A stretch of 64,000 bases of DNA. Source: Pseudisothecium myosuroides (Eukaryota; Streptophyta; Bryopsida; Hypnales; Lembophyllaceae). The notes below the pieces were generated by a model. The model ran no database searches. It was not told where the DNA came from and saw only the letters and a program-made list of their open reading frames with translations. Made by a program: the position numbers and the translations under genes. The stretch lies in contig OX637288.1 in assembly GCA_951799445.1 (NCBI GenBank), positions 33,335,288-33,399,287 on the forward strand, in the 5' to 3' direction. Positions 12,083-24,102 of this stretch are shown piece by piece (the stretch's first letter is position 1; the number at the start of each line of letters is the position of its first letter).

Positions 12083-15000
12083 TGTGGGAGCACAAAATGT
12101 AAGGATAAAGTTAGTTAGTTAGAAATATAAGAAAAAAAAAGAATTGGTAGAATTTTTGGCTTTTTATAAGGCTGAAGTACGAGTTTTACCAAAATTAAGA
12201 TATATCTGTATTAGAATATCTCTAAACAGATAATATGGTTAAGAAAGAGAATTAGAGTTTCCCAATTAAATCAGGAAATCGGAACCGGATCCGGTACAGG
12301 GTATCAATCCGGAAGTTACCCAAGTACCGGGCCGGGCGTGAACATATGCCGGAGGATACCAGGAGCCAATAAGAAGCCGTTAGGGCAATCCTGAGATCCA
12401 ACGGCTCTACCGGAAGTTAGGGAGAGTCGTTTAAACGGTCACAGTCTTCCGGAATTGCGGCGGAAACGGTAACCCTAAATTGGCTGGAAACGGATAGTTT
12501 GGGAGAAACCCAGGAAGAGGAAAAACTTTCGTCTTCATTCTTCATTATGGAAGTGAGGAAACATCTTTGGAGTTCTCAGAGCGGTGGTTTGCAGATCAGA
12601 TCGTAAAGAAGGAGGGTTCCTAGTTTCCGGATCCGGATAGCATAGTACCGGAGTTGATGGGAAAGAATCTGTAGTTTCTTGTATTGGAGGGCTTGTGTGA
12701 GAATTGTGCGTGGCAGGGTAAGGAGAAATATTTGAGTGTAATGGTGAAGGGTGAGGGTAGTGAGGCTGTCGTCTTCAAAACCAAGACTATCCACCCGGTC
12801 ATCCCGGAGGATGAAAATCACCGGAAGCAGTTGGAGGAGGATTTGGGTCAAATCGGATGCCTCAGATTCCTACGGCGACCATGGAGCCTGAAGGACGAGG
12901 AGATGATTCGGGAGCTAACAAAGGACCAGTCCAACGAGTGGGAAAAGATGCACCGAGCGCTGCCAAGGAAATGGACCCTCGAGACATGGAGAGCAGTTTA
13001 TGACTTTCCTCGTGAAGGAGACGGGATGGCCTCCCGGACACACAAATTCGCGGAGGGTAAGTTTTCTGACACTCCCCACAAGAAGGATGGTTACCTCGTG
13101 GCGGACTGCAAGAATGCTAGGGAGAAGAGATTGTTAGAGTTTATAGTTCCAATAGTGTATTCGGAACGTCCATCCCGGATCACAGTGACTTGGGCAAACA
13201 CGATCTTCGGTGCCCTGAGCGGAGAGAGGAAAGTATTCTGGGGAGAGATAGTGAAAGATTTAGTGGGAAAGATGGTCTGTACCCTAGGTAACACTAAGGC
13301 CACGGCAATTGGCCCCTTCCTCTTCCACCTCTATGATTATCTAGGGACACTTAGAGGTCATGAGAGAACCACCTATAAGGCTGCAGCCACCATCCAGAAG
13401 TTTAACATCGTTCCTCCTAAGAAACAGGAGGAAGATGTAGAAGAGGAATCAAAGGGAGGATCTTCAGAAAAGAAGGAGGAATCCTCAGAGAGGGCCAGAG
13501 AGGTTTCCCCCCAGAAACAGAAACTTAGGGGTAAACAAAGGGGAACTGAGAAACCGGAAAGTTTACGGGATAAAACCCTTGAGAGGATCATTAAGGATCT
13601 CGAGAGGATTCGTGAGGAGCTGAGTACCGAGAGAAGAGTAGTCCAGGATGTATGCAGACTGTTTGGTGGGATCGAGGTAGCTGAGCTCGCGAAGAAGGTA
13701 GAGGATTTACTTCGGGATAAAGAATCTCGTAAGTGGGAAACCCGGGTTAGGGAGTTGACTGAGAGGAATGAGGAACTGACCCGGAAGTTAGAGAAAAGTG
13801 AGGCAGGAAGTAAGGAGGTTAGGAAACTTTCCTCTGAGGCTGAGGATACACTTCGCAAAGTCCAAAGCTTTGTATCTTACTCAGGTAGTGTGATCAACAA
13901 AGCTAAGTTGTTTGACGAAGGGATCCTGAAAGAAGGATCTGAAGCAGCCGTGAAGACAGTGTTGGTACTGGCGGAGTATTCAACATCAATGGAGAAGATG
14001 ATGTACGAGATCCGGGACGTTCTTCAACAGTCGGGGTTCTATCAAGATCCAAAGAAAGCACCCATGTCCCCACCTGTCATACCAAAGCCAAAGGACAAGC
14101 CGAAAGAGGAGAAGACACCTGGGAAGGGAGCCTCCAAGCTGAAGCCGGAGGAAGGGGAAGGATCAGTACGTGCATCCGGATCCAAGGAGAAGAGGAAGTC
14201 CGGATCCGACCTCGGGACCCCCTAGTATAAAGATCCAAAGCAGTCTCCGAATGTTCCCAAGTCAACGAAGAAGAAGAAAACAAGCAAGCGTGCCAGAGAG
14301 GTATCTCCCGTGAGTTACCACTCGGAAGAGGAAGAGTCACCAAGTACGTCGAAGAAGGATGATAGCCCGACGGGATCCGGATCCCAACCGATAGCAATTC
14401 CGCATTCTGAATCTGAGGACGATTCAGACTTGGAGACGACTTCTCCTTCCCATCTCAAGGGTAAGACACAGACAACATCGAAGGGGACGCCAACGAAGGG
14501 CACGACATCGAAAGGGGTCAAGCCATCTCCAATCCGGAAACAGCCACCCCGGAAAGGAGTAAGCAAAGAGAAACCTACCCCGAAGAAGGCCAAGAAATAT
14601 TTAGGAAATTCCTTGAGTTAATCCTTGCATGGTTAAACTCAAGTTTTTAGTAGCAAGGAAGCAGTTAGTTAGCTGCATCTTAGGAGAATGCACCTGGACA
14701 TTAGTTTCCTGGATATTAGGATCTGAGATCCACATTTTGCGGATCGGCTGAGAGGAAGTCAACTCAGATGGATAAGGAATGACGCGTGTCATTCTTTGGT
14801 CCTTTATTTTGGATTGCTAGGGACCTTTAGGGTTTCCCTTGGGTTGCTATTTAGGGGTTGGAAGTTAGTTTCAACCCCGGGCATTTTCATATTCTTGTTT
14901 CCCTACTCAATTTCTGCAAAGAAAGCTTGGATTTCAACTCCATAAGTACTGGTCTGAGAAGTCTTGGTCTTGTGTTGAGGGGTTAGGTGGTGTTTTGATC

Positions 15001-15948
15001 ATTGCTAGTTCAGGTAGTTTGGTAGTGAAGATTTGAGGAGAGAAGTCGTCCCCGGATTCTGTCCGGATCCGTGTCCGAGAGTATTGAGGATTGGTTCTGT
15101 AAACTTTGTATACTCGGAGGAAATTCTATCTGTTGATGTTGCTTGGGAGTCTTCTGAGCGAGATAACCATTCCTAGGTTAGGTGAGTCCTTGAGAGGAAG
15201 GGCAAACGCTAGCTGACGTCTGAGAGGTCTTGCTGTAACCGGAAGAGAGGAACTGGAAGGTTGGAGGAATCTCCTAGTTAGCAAGGTACCACGTACTCCT
15301 CTTTGGATTGCGTCTGGGTTGGTCTGTCATTGTAGTAACGTGGGGATTGTAGGGGTTTCTTGAGTGACCTGCTGGCGCGGATTAGTTTCCGGGTTAGTTG
15401 TGAGGAAGAACTTGCATCCCATTCTTTTTCTGTCTTTTTATTATTTTCTTTTAGTGAAGTCTTCAATCACTTTAATCATCTGGAGGGTAGGATTTACGCG
15501 TCTTTCCTTAATCTAAGAGCGAACCCCTCCGTATATGAGGTTAAACTTCTACTATCTGTTACTAAGGATACAAGGTACGGATCCGGATTTGGAAGAGGAA
15601 CAGGATAATGACACTCCTTCCAATTCCGCATCCACACTGCTGGATGATAAGTTGTTAATCTAGATAAGGAGAGGCACAGGATAATCACACTCCTCCATGT
15701 CTGATGAAGTAGTGTGAAATTGTATGGGTTGGAAGAGAGAGTATTTTAGAAGTAAGGGTGTTTAAGAGGCAGTATCCGGGTCTCAGTTCCGGATTCCTGT
15801 TGTCTTGGGTTTTGGGTTTCCTAATCCTAATCCGAATATATTGAGGAAACTACGGTAAAATCCTTTGGGAACGATACACGGGTCATCTTGGGTGTTTTGT
15901 CAATTAAAACGCCTAAAAGTAGGATTTGTGCTTCCTTGTGCTACAACA
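12083..15948 (+). mobile_element. Solo LTR of family B (copy B2)
   Basis: A complete LTR, TGTGGGAGCAC to GCTACAACA, 3866 bp, flanked by the TSD CTTTT (12078-12082 and 15949-15953). It is inserted into the open frame of C2. Removing it with one TSD copy brings the C frame back into register with other C copies. There is no PBS or gag after it, so it is a solo LTR or a self-contained unit. It carries its own long open frame. Confidence 0.92.
12741..14621 (+). pseudogene. LTR-encoded protein of family B (copy B2), nearly intact with one internal stop
   Basis: ATG at 12741 (MVKGEGSEAVV), chosen because the same MVKGxGS start occurs at 29523 and 46092. A single TAG at 14223-14225 interrupts an otherwise open frame of about 626 codons. 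Where other copies read TPQSKD this one reads TP-stop, as expected of CAG to TAG. The N-terminal 220 residues form a conserved block (VYDFPREGDG, GKFSDTPHKKDGY, TIFGALSGERKVFW, FLFHLYDYLGTL). Then come a Glu/Lys-rich segment, a coiled coil and KAKLFDEG, then a Ser/Pro/Lys tail. The function is unknown. The protein is basic at its C-terminus with no membrane segment, so nucleic-acid or Gag-like binding is conceivable but unproven. Confidence 0.75.
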
Positions 15949-17849
15949 CTTTTACTCCGCAAGGAGGACATGGCCACCACTCGGGAGATGGCAGAGGCTA
16001 CCCGGAAAGTAGCTGAGGACGTGAAGGCCACTTTTGGGGCAACCGAAGAGGCCGTCACCAAGTCAAAGCTGTTTGACGAGGGAGTCTTCAAGGACAAGAA
16101 GATATCCGGAACTAGTTTGGTCCGGATCTTGACGGACTACTCCGAGAAGGTGGAATTGGTGATGGTGGAAGCACGAGAAGCTGCAAACCAGATGGAGGAG
16201 AGCAGTCGAAAGCTGAACGGAGTGACGTTGTCACAGTCGTTCCATCTGTCCGACCTTTCAATGCCCCGGTCTTTTCCGAACGTGGGCATTCCGACAGAAG
16301 GAAAGGATCGGACTCCCCAGTCAAAGAAGAGTGGGAGGAAGCTCGCGCACACCATCAACTTGGATTCGTCACCGGATCTCCAAGAACGTGAAACCGGGGA
16401 GCGAAACCGGAATCTGACGGACGTCTTCGAACAGCTTGGAGCGGAAACTCCCAGGAGTCCCACACTGAACCCGGGGCAGGATCAAAGTATGGATCTGACC
16501 CCAGATCAGGGTGCGGATCAAGGTCTAGATCAGAGCGTGGACTAAGGTGTGGACCAAGTTATGGACGAAGGAACGGATCAAGGAGTAGATCCGGTTGTAT
16601 TAGGATAGATAGGAATTAGTTTTGTAAATATTTGTTAGTTAGGAACGGACCGGATTTGATGCGATGTGTCTGGTCTAGATCGGATGTTCTCCGGTCTGGC
16701 CGGCTCGGCAGGGACTGAAAGTTCCGCGCGGACTTTCTGGGCCCCTTTTTGTTGACTTTTGAGTTTTAAAGTGTATATTAGTCAGTCTTTGCGAAGGAGA
16801 CTGGGAGTCTTTTCTCTTGAGTTTTTGTGCGTTTTCTATTGATTTCTTGTTGTACGTCTCTCCCGCGCGTGGCAGAGCTGTTTTGGTGAGAAGTTAGGAA
16901 GATGTATGCAGATTCTAGAGAGATTTCTCCCCTTAGTGTGTTTGTTTTGCTCTTATGTGCATGTGAGTGGGTATTCTAAGTGTTGGGAGCCGATTTCAGT
17001 TCCTCAGCACCTCTACAGTTCACGATTCCGGGCGAGAAAGCCGTTGTTAGGCTAGGCGGATAGGGAAGGAGTCCTTAGTCGCGCTAGTGCTCCTGGATAG
17101 GAAATCCAGTTGAGTGTCCGATCTCCCGTGAGGTCTCGCTGCCCTAGTTGGTAAACGGAAGGACTTTAGTTGATGTTGGAACGGACGAGTTCGCTTGTAA
17201 CCACCTAACTTTGCACGGAGGGAACTTGGCATCAAGGTCGTTGTAGTATGAGAGGATCGTACGGGGGGTCTTTGTGTGACCTGCAAACCGGATCGCTATC
17301 CGGGTGGCTGTGAGAGATCAAACCGGATCCGAGCTAGTGTAGGAAGTAGTGGATTAGAAAAGTGGGTCTTCAGCTACTATAAGTCACGGAAGGAGTGGCG
17401 GGCCTGCCACTCTCAAAAGCAAGCGGCGAACCCTCTGATGGTGAAATAGAGGCAAAACTAAACCGAAGTGGAGTGAGAGTACGTGTGAGAGGACCGGATC
17501 GGATCGGTCCAGAGGAGTTCCAGGATCGGAAGTTGAAAGATCCTGGGTTGTGGAAGTTTTACAGGACCGAATAGCTTGACAGGCCGGAAGAGATAGAGAG
17601 AGGTCTGGTCTTTGTTTTCGGTGTGTTGTTGTTTCCGGTTTTAGATCTAGAACCGGAAAGTAGAAATTGGAGACTGGCTGAGCTTAAGTTGGGAATAGAG
17701 CTAGACACTTCACAAAATCTCGTGGGTTCGATCTTTAGAGTCATTTTCTTATGCTTTAGAGTGGTTTTTGGGAGTATAACAGGGAATTCACTTACTCTGT
17801 GCTGCGACAAGGGGGATTTGTGCTTTGCTGTGTTACGACACGACAAAAG

Positions 17850-17867
17850 TGGCGCCGCTGCTGGGGA
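17850..17867 (+). other. Primer-binding site of the B gypsy element
   Basis: TGGCGCCGCTGCTGGGGA lies nine bases after the LTR end TTACGACA (17840). It closely resembles the TGGCGCCGTTGCCGGGGA primer site known from plant Tat/Athila-type elements, usually ascribed to tRNA-Asp. This fixes the LTR/internal boundary. Confidence 0.85.
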
Positions 17868-18021
17868 TTTCCGAGATAGTGTCTTTGGGATTCCGGTTTA
17901 GTGTTAGGAACCGCCACAAGAGTCTATTTTGTTGTTACGGGTAATACTTTTGGATAGGCATACTTGTTGAGATCTTTTTCTCTTTAAAAGGAGTCCTGGA
18001 GTTTAAGAGGATTCCTTCCTC

Positions 18022-20061
18022 ATGAAAAGAAAGGAAAAAGGAGGAACTTCTGAGAGAAGATCTGAACGACTTAGGAAAGAGGGAGATCCTATTCCGGAGT
18101 TTCTAGGTGTAAACTTAGATCCGAGAGAGCGTCCTCAGTTAGAACCAGAAGAGGAATTGGTCGTAGAATCAGCAGGAGAGGTAGGCGGTACCGATCCTGT
18201 ACCAAATCCAGATCCGGTCCTTGTAGAGGAAGCTCCGGTTTCATCTGAAGAAGAAGAGGATCAACCTGAACCTAAGTTTAGGAATCTTAACGCCATGGGT
18301 TCCACTTGTTTGAAGTATAGTAGCTTTAAAGGAGATGGAAGCCAGGATGTTGATGACTGGTTTTGTGAGTTTGAGTCCATTGCTATAGCCAATCAGGAAA
18401 ACTTAGATGCAAAACAGCGAATATTTCAGGGTCTCCTTAAGGGAGAGGCACTGAAGTGGTACCAGGATGTTCCAGTTGCTACCCGGGATGACTGGGAACA
18501 GTTCACCGAGTTCTTTGTTAGAACATTCCGGGAAGCCGGAGGTGAGGCTCGTGCCTTGGGTCGACTAAGTAGGATGAAGATGAAACCATCTGAATCAGTT
18601 CGTAGATATGGGCAGAGAGTGAAGGCCCTTATCCAGAAACTGACTACTGAAATTGCTCCAAGTGTGCAAGTTGAGTGGTATGTGGCAGGGTTTCCGGAAA
18701 CCATGAATTTCTAGATCCGGCAGGCTCGCCCAACCACGTTGAGAGCAGCTATGGAAGTCGCCCAGAATTATGAAGATTTAGCCCAATCACTTCGAAATGC
18801 TTTGAGAAGGACCGAGAGGAAGAGCAAGAAGCATTCCAAGAAAGGGAGAAAGCGAAGAAAGTACTCTGACAGCTCAAATTCGAGTAGTGGATCCACCACT
18901 ACTTCGTCTCCATCAAATAGTTCAGAGACCGACCTTGGAGTAGTGTCCGGATCCGGACCCGGATCCAAACGTCATCAACACAAGAGCTCCAGGGAAGACA
19001 AGGACAAGGGCAAGGGCATTGTCAAGGTCAAGAGTGAAGAAGATGATACGAAGAAAGCGATCAAGAGCATCCAAGAAACACTTGAAGCCATCAAAGTCAA
19101 CATGGCTGAGAACCGGAATCCAAGACGGATTGTTCCTACAAGCAGAGCAAATGTTTGGTGCCCCAGATGTGGAGAAGCAGGACACTTTCCTAGTGAATGT
19201 AATAGACCGTATTTGAAACGGGTTCACTATGTAAACCCGGAAGGAGAAGTCTACGTCACTATCCCAGAGGAAGAGGAAGAGGAAGATCTGAATCCGGTTT
19301 TTCAAGTCCAACCTACTTACGGACGAGGGAGGGCACCCCAGCAACTGATGAGAGCGAATGTCGTTCCCCAATCTGTTCAAGTCGGGATAAACCCAGGTAT
19401 GATGTCTCAGCCAAAACCTTATGGGTTTTGCTTTATTTGTGGTAGCCCAGAACACTATGCCAATGGGTGTCCTTTTAAACCACAAGGACAGGGTGCACCT
19501 ATGATTTTACCATGCCAAAATTGTCAGGAGTATGGGCATGGTGCAGGCCAGTGTCCAAAGCCACCACAGAATAGAGTAATCTATAAACAAGTTGAGGTTC
19601 CTCCTAGAGACCAGACCGCACTCAACTGCGGATCTAAAGCCGGGATTGAGAATCCGGATAAATGACCCGTAGGGGTGGGGCTGCCGGATAGAGTAGAAAC
19701 GTCAGTTTATAGAGTGGAAACACGTAGCTCTACCAAGAATAGGAAGGAAGCTAGGAATAGAGCCAAAGCCAGTACTAGGAGTAGAAAAACTAGGAGAGCG
19801 GATCTGGATTCAAGTGATTCTAATCACTCTGATGAATCCACCAGATCCCAACCCGTAGCAAACTCGGAAAATGGGGTACACCCTAGAGGTATTTCCGAGG
19901 ATATAGGTGAGGAAGTTAGACAAGAACTGAGGAATTCCGAATCCAGTAAACCGGATAAGGAAGTTCCGGGTTCCGGTTTACCAACTTCCACATAGGCAGT
20001 CAGGTTTAATGACACCCCAATTTTCATTGAAATAGAGAAAAGAGAAAACAACTATAACATT
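18022..20061 (+). pseudogene. gag: gag part of the gypsy polyprotein, three in-frame stops
   Basis: ATG at 18022 (MKRKEKGGTSERRSERL). A retrotransposon Gag/capsid domain spans about 18300-18710, with FKGDGSQDVDDWF and LKGEALKWYQ. A Lys/Ser-rich linker follows, then three CX2CX4HX4C zinc knuckles at about 19157-19200, 19432-19475 and 19513-19556 for RNA packaging. In-frame stops at 18712 (TAG), 19663 (TGA) and 19993 (TAG) interrupt one continuous frame. The frame runs to the TSD at 20061 where LTR A2 is inserted and continues in register at 24965, so gag, pro and pol were one polyprotein. A basic linker lies between the knuckles and the protease. Confidence 0.88.
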
Positions 20062-22553
20062 TGTAGGCGCAAGATTACCCACCCTTGGTAATAGAGCGAA
20101 CACCGACCAGGTTCTATGCCTTTATCCACTTTTTTAATATATGGGGGTGTTGTGAGCGCGGTCCACTATGCCTTCCAAGCAATGGATCTTTTTTGCTAAC
20201 GTTTCCTAAGGGTCGTGGATGGCAGCGAATAATTAGTAATGCGTGTAGTAACTCACAAGTTAACTGCGATGTTCAAGGTGATGGTGAAATTCTAACTCCC
20301 TAACTATCTATCCTATGTCGAGGGTAGACTGGGTAGTTGGCGTCATTTCTAACGTCCCTAACTACGTAAAAAGGGGAACCCCTATGTTCCTTCCATGAAC
20401 CTCTAAGACTATCGTGGGTTTTTGAGACTCCACCTAGAAGTTCTACTTCTAAAGACTAATTCTAAAGTCCAACTCTTACTCTAATTCTCAACTTCTAATT
20501 GAAACTCTAGACTTTTACTCTTTTAACTTGGCTTTAAGTATTAACTACCGACTTCTATTCTATGTTTTGACTTTTGACTCTAGGTTTTTACTTCTAAATC
20601 AACTTCAACTCCTAACTTCCAAGTTTTAACCTTCTAGGGTAATTCTAAGTTTCACTTTTAATTCTATGTTCTTATTTCTAAACTACTCTAAGATTTATCC
20701 TCTAAAGTTAACTCTAACTTTTCACTTTCTACTGTAGATTTTTATTCCTAATTTAACTCTAGGTTTTCGACTTTTAACTCTAAATTTTTACTTCTAAAAT
20801 TAATCCCTCCTTTTAACCTCTGGGTTTGATCCTACGTTTTCACTTTGACTCTAGATTTTTCTACTTCCAACTAACTCTAAAATTTTAATTCTACCTCTAA
20901 CTTTTAACTTCTATTTTTAGCTTTTCACTCTAACTTTTTACTCCCCAATTGACTAAAATTTAACCTTTTACTTTAATCTAAACTTTTGACTTTTGACTTT
21001 TGACTTCTACTTCTAAATTTAATCCTATCGTTTTAATCCTAGATTAACTCTAAATGTTATCCTCCTAAATTTAATTCCAACTTTTAACTCTAGGGTTTTG
21101 ACTTCTAATTTTAACTCTATTCCTAACTCAACAATCTACTTCCTAAGTAGATTCTACTTTTGACTTCTATTTCCTACTTTACTTTTTACTTCCCAAAGTT
21201 AACTCTAAATTTTGGCCTTAGAATTTTAACTTTAAGAAATAAAAATGTAATTCGATTCTAATTCTAACCGCTAATTAATCCCTAATTTTAATCCTAAATT
21301 CTCGTTCTAATTTAAACCCCTAAGTTCCGTCCATGATTCTTTGTGGATGAATTTCACTCAAAATTCCTCCGTCCTACCCCTTACCGCTTAACTTAGCCTA
21401 ACGCAGTCAATTTACGGTCAAATCTTAAGTATAAGATGTTTTCGGAAACCTCTATTCCTAATCTATCAACTTTTGAATCTAAACTTCTAATTTACACTAA
21501 TCTCAGATGCTAATCACGCTCTAAGGGCTGATTAGGAAAAACAAATGCTAATTAGGGAGAAACGACTAGGATTAGTTTAATGACCCACCTCGTTACTGCT
21601 AGTGTCGGAAATGACGTCATCCCCGTCCACATGCGCGTCCTCGTGCTCCATGGTGGCCACTCGCGATTGTCTTCTTTTACTTTTTGTGTTACGGTTTTTA
21701 TTTATTTTATTTTATTTTTTCGAGGCCCACGGCTTAATTTGTAGAAAAGAAAACGTTACACGTATGATGTTCTAACCCTTTCTCACCATTTCCTTCTCCT
21801 TTTCTTTCTCTCCTCCTCTTCCTTCTACTCTTGAACTATTCCACCAACCGTGGTGATGGTGGTCTTACGCTTCTAGTCTCAAACTTCGTGAAGTTTAAAT
21901 GAGCCTCCTACCCTCTTACGTAACGTTGCTTTGTGTCATCCTAATCCTCCTCCCAACGGTTGCAAGGAGTTCTTCTAGATTTCCTACCTAATCTCCTAGC
22001 TAGGCACTATTTATCGTCTCTCTCCTTTCCACTCCTATAACACATCCTCCTCCCTAATTTCTTTCCATTGTGTGTAGGTGAGTGGTGAGAGGAAACAATT
22101 TTGTGTGCAGGTACGGTGGTGCTCCACTCTTTTCTCCCTTCTCCCTTTTTTGGTTTAGACCCTAATCCTACTCCTCCCCTAGCTAGTAATAGGTTAGTCC
22201 AACATCTTTGTTGTGTTTTAGTTTTGATTTTTGTTTTAGTTTGAGAGTACCCAAAAACCAGAAACCAAAAGACCAAAAATTGAGTTCAAAAAGGGGCGAC
22301 CGATCTGGCCGGGTGCTGGACCACCGAGCCTGCCTACCTGCCTCCCGGCTGGCTGGCTGGGGGCTGGTCAAAAATTAATTAAATTAATTAATTTTTTTAT
22401 TAATATGTTTTTTTTTTCCGCTGGCTGGCTCCCGATATTGCTGCTGTATGCTGGCCTGATGTTGCTGTTGTAGCTGGTCCTAATGTTGCTGCTGTATGCT
22501 GGTCCCGATGTTGTTGGCTGTATCAAAACTGGATTTCCGGCTAGGCTAAAAAG

Positions 22554-22694
22554 ACTGGATTTTTTGCTAAGGCTATTTTAAAACTGGATTTTTGCTAAGG
22601 CTAATTTAAGACTGGATTTTTGCTAAGGCTATTTTAAGACTGGATTTTTGCTAAGGCTAATTTAAGACTGGATTTTTGCTAAGGCTAGGGGGGA
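22554..22694 (-). repeat. Five 28-bp tandem repeats in LTR A2
   Basis: Units begin at 22554, 22583, 22611, 22639 and 22667, each ACTGGATTTTTGCTAAGGCT plus eight variable AT-rich bases. A3 has about three such units near 51405-51483. The A1 equivalent lacks them, so copy number varies between insertions. Confidence 0.75.
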
Positions 22695-24079
22695 AATAAA
22701 ACTTCGGGGGTACTAAACTTACTAAGACCTTGGAAACAACTAAACTAAATAAACTTTGGAAGACACTACTCTAGACAAATGCAAAGGAACCTACATATCT
22801 TGGAAGCTAAACTCTGGAGGTTTCCACAAAGGTCTTGGAAACTAGACTTTGGAACTAAACACGGCGTAGGTGCAAAGCTTCGCTGTCAAATCGGTTTTAA
22901 CACCAACTTTAGGACTTTTTGACACCCCGGGGGTTCAAAGCTCCGCCATCTACACTTTTAACACACGCTTTAGGACTCTACTTTGTCACTAGTTCAAAGC
23001 TTCGCCGTTTCCCAGGGGGGTCCACACAAGGAGAGAGACTTTAGAAGAGGGAAAAACTAAACCTTTAAAGAAAACACACACACAGGGCCAAAGCTTCGCT
23101 GTCCCGGAGGGGGGTCCACTTCAACAAGTAGAAGATTAGAAGAGGATTTGGAAGAACTTTAGCAAAACATGTACAAGGAGGTTCAAAGCTTCGCCGTCCC
23201 GGAGGGGGGTCCACTCAACAAGGAAAATACTAGAAGAGGGTGTAAGAAAAAACACAAAGAGAAAAACGCACAAGTTAGACCACGTGGCAACACAAAGCTC
23301 ACACGCTAAAGGCCCCCCAAAGCGGCATCGCCAAGGTACGGTGGGGGGTGACTTTAGGATTAGTGCAAGATACAAAAAAAAAGACTCTTAACTTCACAAG
23401 TTAGATCACAACACGTACAAGAGGGAGAGAGAGGCTCTCCACTTACAACAAGGTACCAAAAACTTCATAAAAGAATACACAAAGCAAGGTAGAAGGACCC
23501 CCAAGGACCTTCAAAGCTTGAAAATAAGCAACAATGGAGTCAAAAGTGCTCCGAAAACACCGTAGAGGTTTTTGGCTTCAAACGCCAAAATATCCAAAAT
23601 AACTTGGACCCACGGACCCAAAACAAGAATTGGGGGTGTTCTAGAGAGAGAAATGGGGCCTTTATATAGGTTTCTAAGGGCTCACCCCTCCCTCTAGAGT
23701 TCTAAGGTAACCTTATCAACGGGGATTTTCATCCTCATCCTCAAAGATTTTCATCCTACATCCTAAATTTCTACTTCTACCATCTATGTTGGACCAACAT
23801 CCTAACTTTTGGAGATTAGCTCCAATCGCCAAACGGATTGCGCCGTTGGATCCAGATCGCCGTGTTTAGTCCTCAACTCCTCTACCTCCCGTACCGAGGC
23901 CAAAAACCCATCGTAGGCTAATTTAGTTTAAAAACCAAATCGTGGTAAAATCCTAGATCTTGGGGGTCTCCTATTTTGAGAAATGTGAATAGCCTAGGGT
24001 CTCCGGTAGGTGCGAGAGAGTCGGGAAGGACTTTTGGTTGACTTCGTTTCGCCATCGTATGGTTCCTGAATGTCGGTCA

Positions 24080-24102
24080 ACGTGGCGGGGACCCCGCCAC
24101 GT
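24080..24102. repeat. 23-bp perfect GC palindrome in LTR A2
   Basis: ACGTGGCGGGG, a central A, then CCCCGCCACGT. It overlaps a G-box (24097-24104). Other A copies keep it only partly (155-178 in A1, about 31377-31400, about 41730-41752). It could be a protein-binding palindrome or cruciform. Confidence 0.6.

Larger units (their letters stand above)
10966..16608 (+). pseudogene. LTR-encoded protein of family C (copy C2), split by solo LTR B2
   Basis: ATG at 10966, with a TAG already at codon 3 (10972). The frame is then open from 11035 to about 11929, where one base is missing and the frame shifts. It reaches the B2 insertion at 12082 in the coiled-coil region. After the insertion it resumes at 15954 and runs to TAA at 16543, with a final stop at 16606. 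Domain order is as in the other copies: conserved block, acidic run of Glu, coiled coil, KSKLFDEG and DQG-DQ repeats. Same unknown function. Confidence 0.7.
10463..17809 (+). mobile_element. LTR of family C (copy C2), itself split by a solo B LTR
   Basis: Flanked by the TSD AGGGG (10458-10462 and 17810-17814), inserted about 30 bp before the end of the B 5' LTR. The intact target is seen at about 33458-33493. It starts TGTCGCAATG and ends GCTGCGACA. Without the nested B LTR it is about 3.48 kb, the same as C4. A consensus TATA box lies 230 bp from its start. Confidence 0.9.
6133..17840 (+). mobile_element. 5' LTR of the B gypsy element: truncated at left, split by two C LTRs
   Basis: Native LTR pieces are 6133-6310, 9841-10462 and 17815-17840 (plus TSD bases). 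They align in order with about 32665-33493 of the 3' LTR. The left junction with the decayed gene shares CATACTA (6132-6138) with the LTR, a microhomology expected of an end-joined deletion. Roughly 3 kb of LTR, including any copy of the LTR open frame, is missing. Confidence 0.85.

Noticed and set aside
10463..17840. Reading C2 as the true 5' LTR of the gypsy element
   Set aside because: C2 has its own TSD (AGGGG) and the 3' LTR is of type B. The B LTR end seen uninterrupted at 33458-33493 continues after C2, so C2 is an insertion.
22007..22371. Reverse open frames in LTR A2 (also 50795-51175 in A3)
   Set aside because: They differ between A copies by indels and stops and have no conserved start; likely non-coding LTR sequence.
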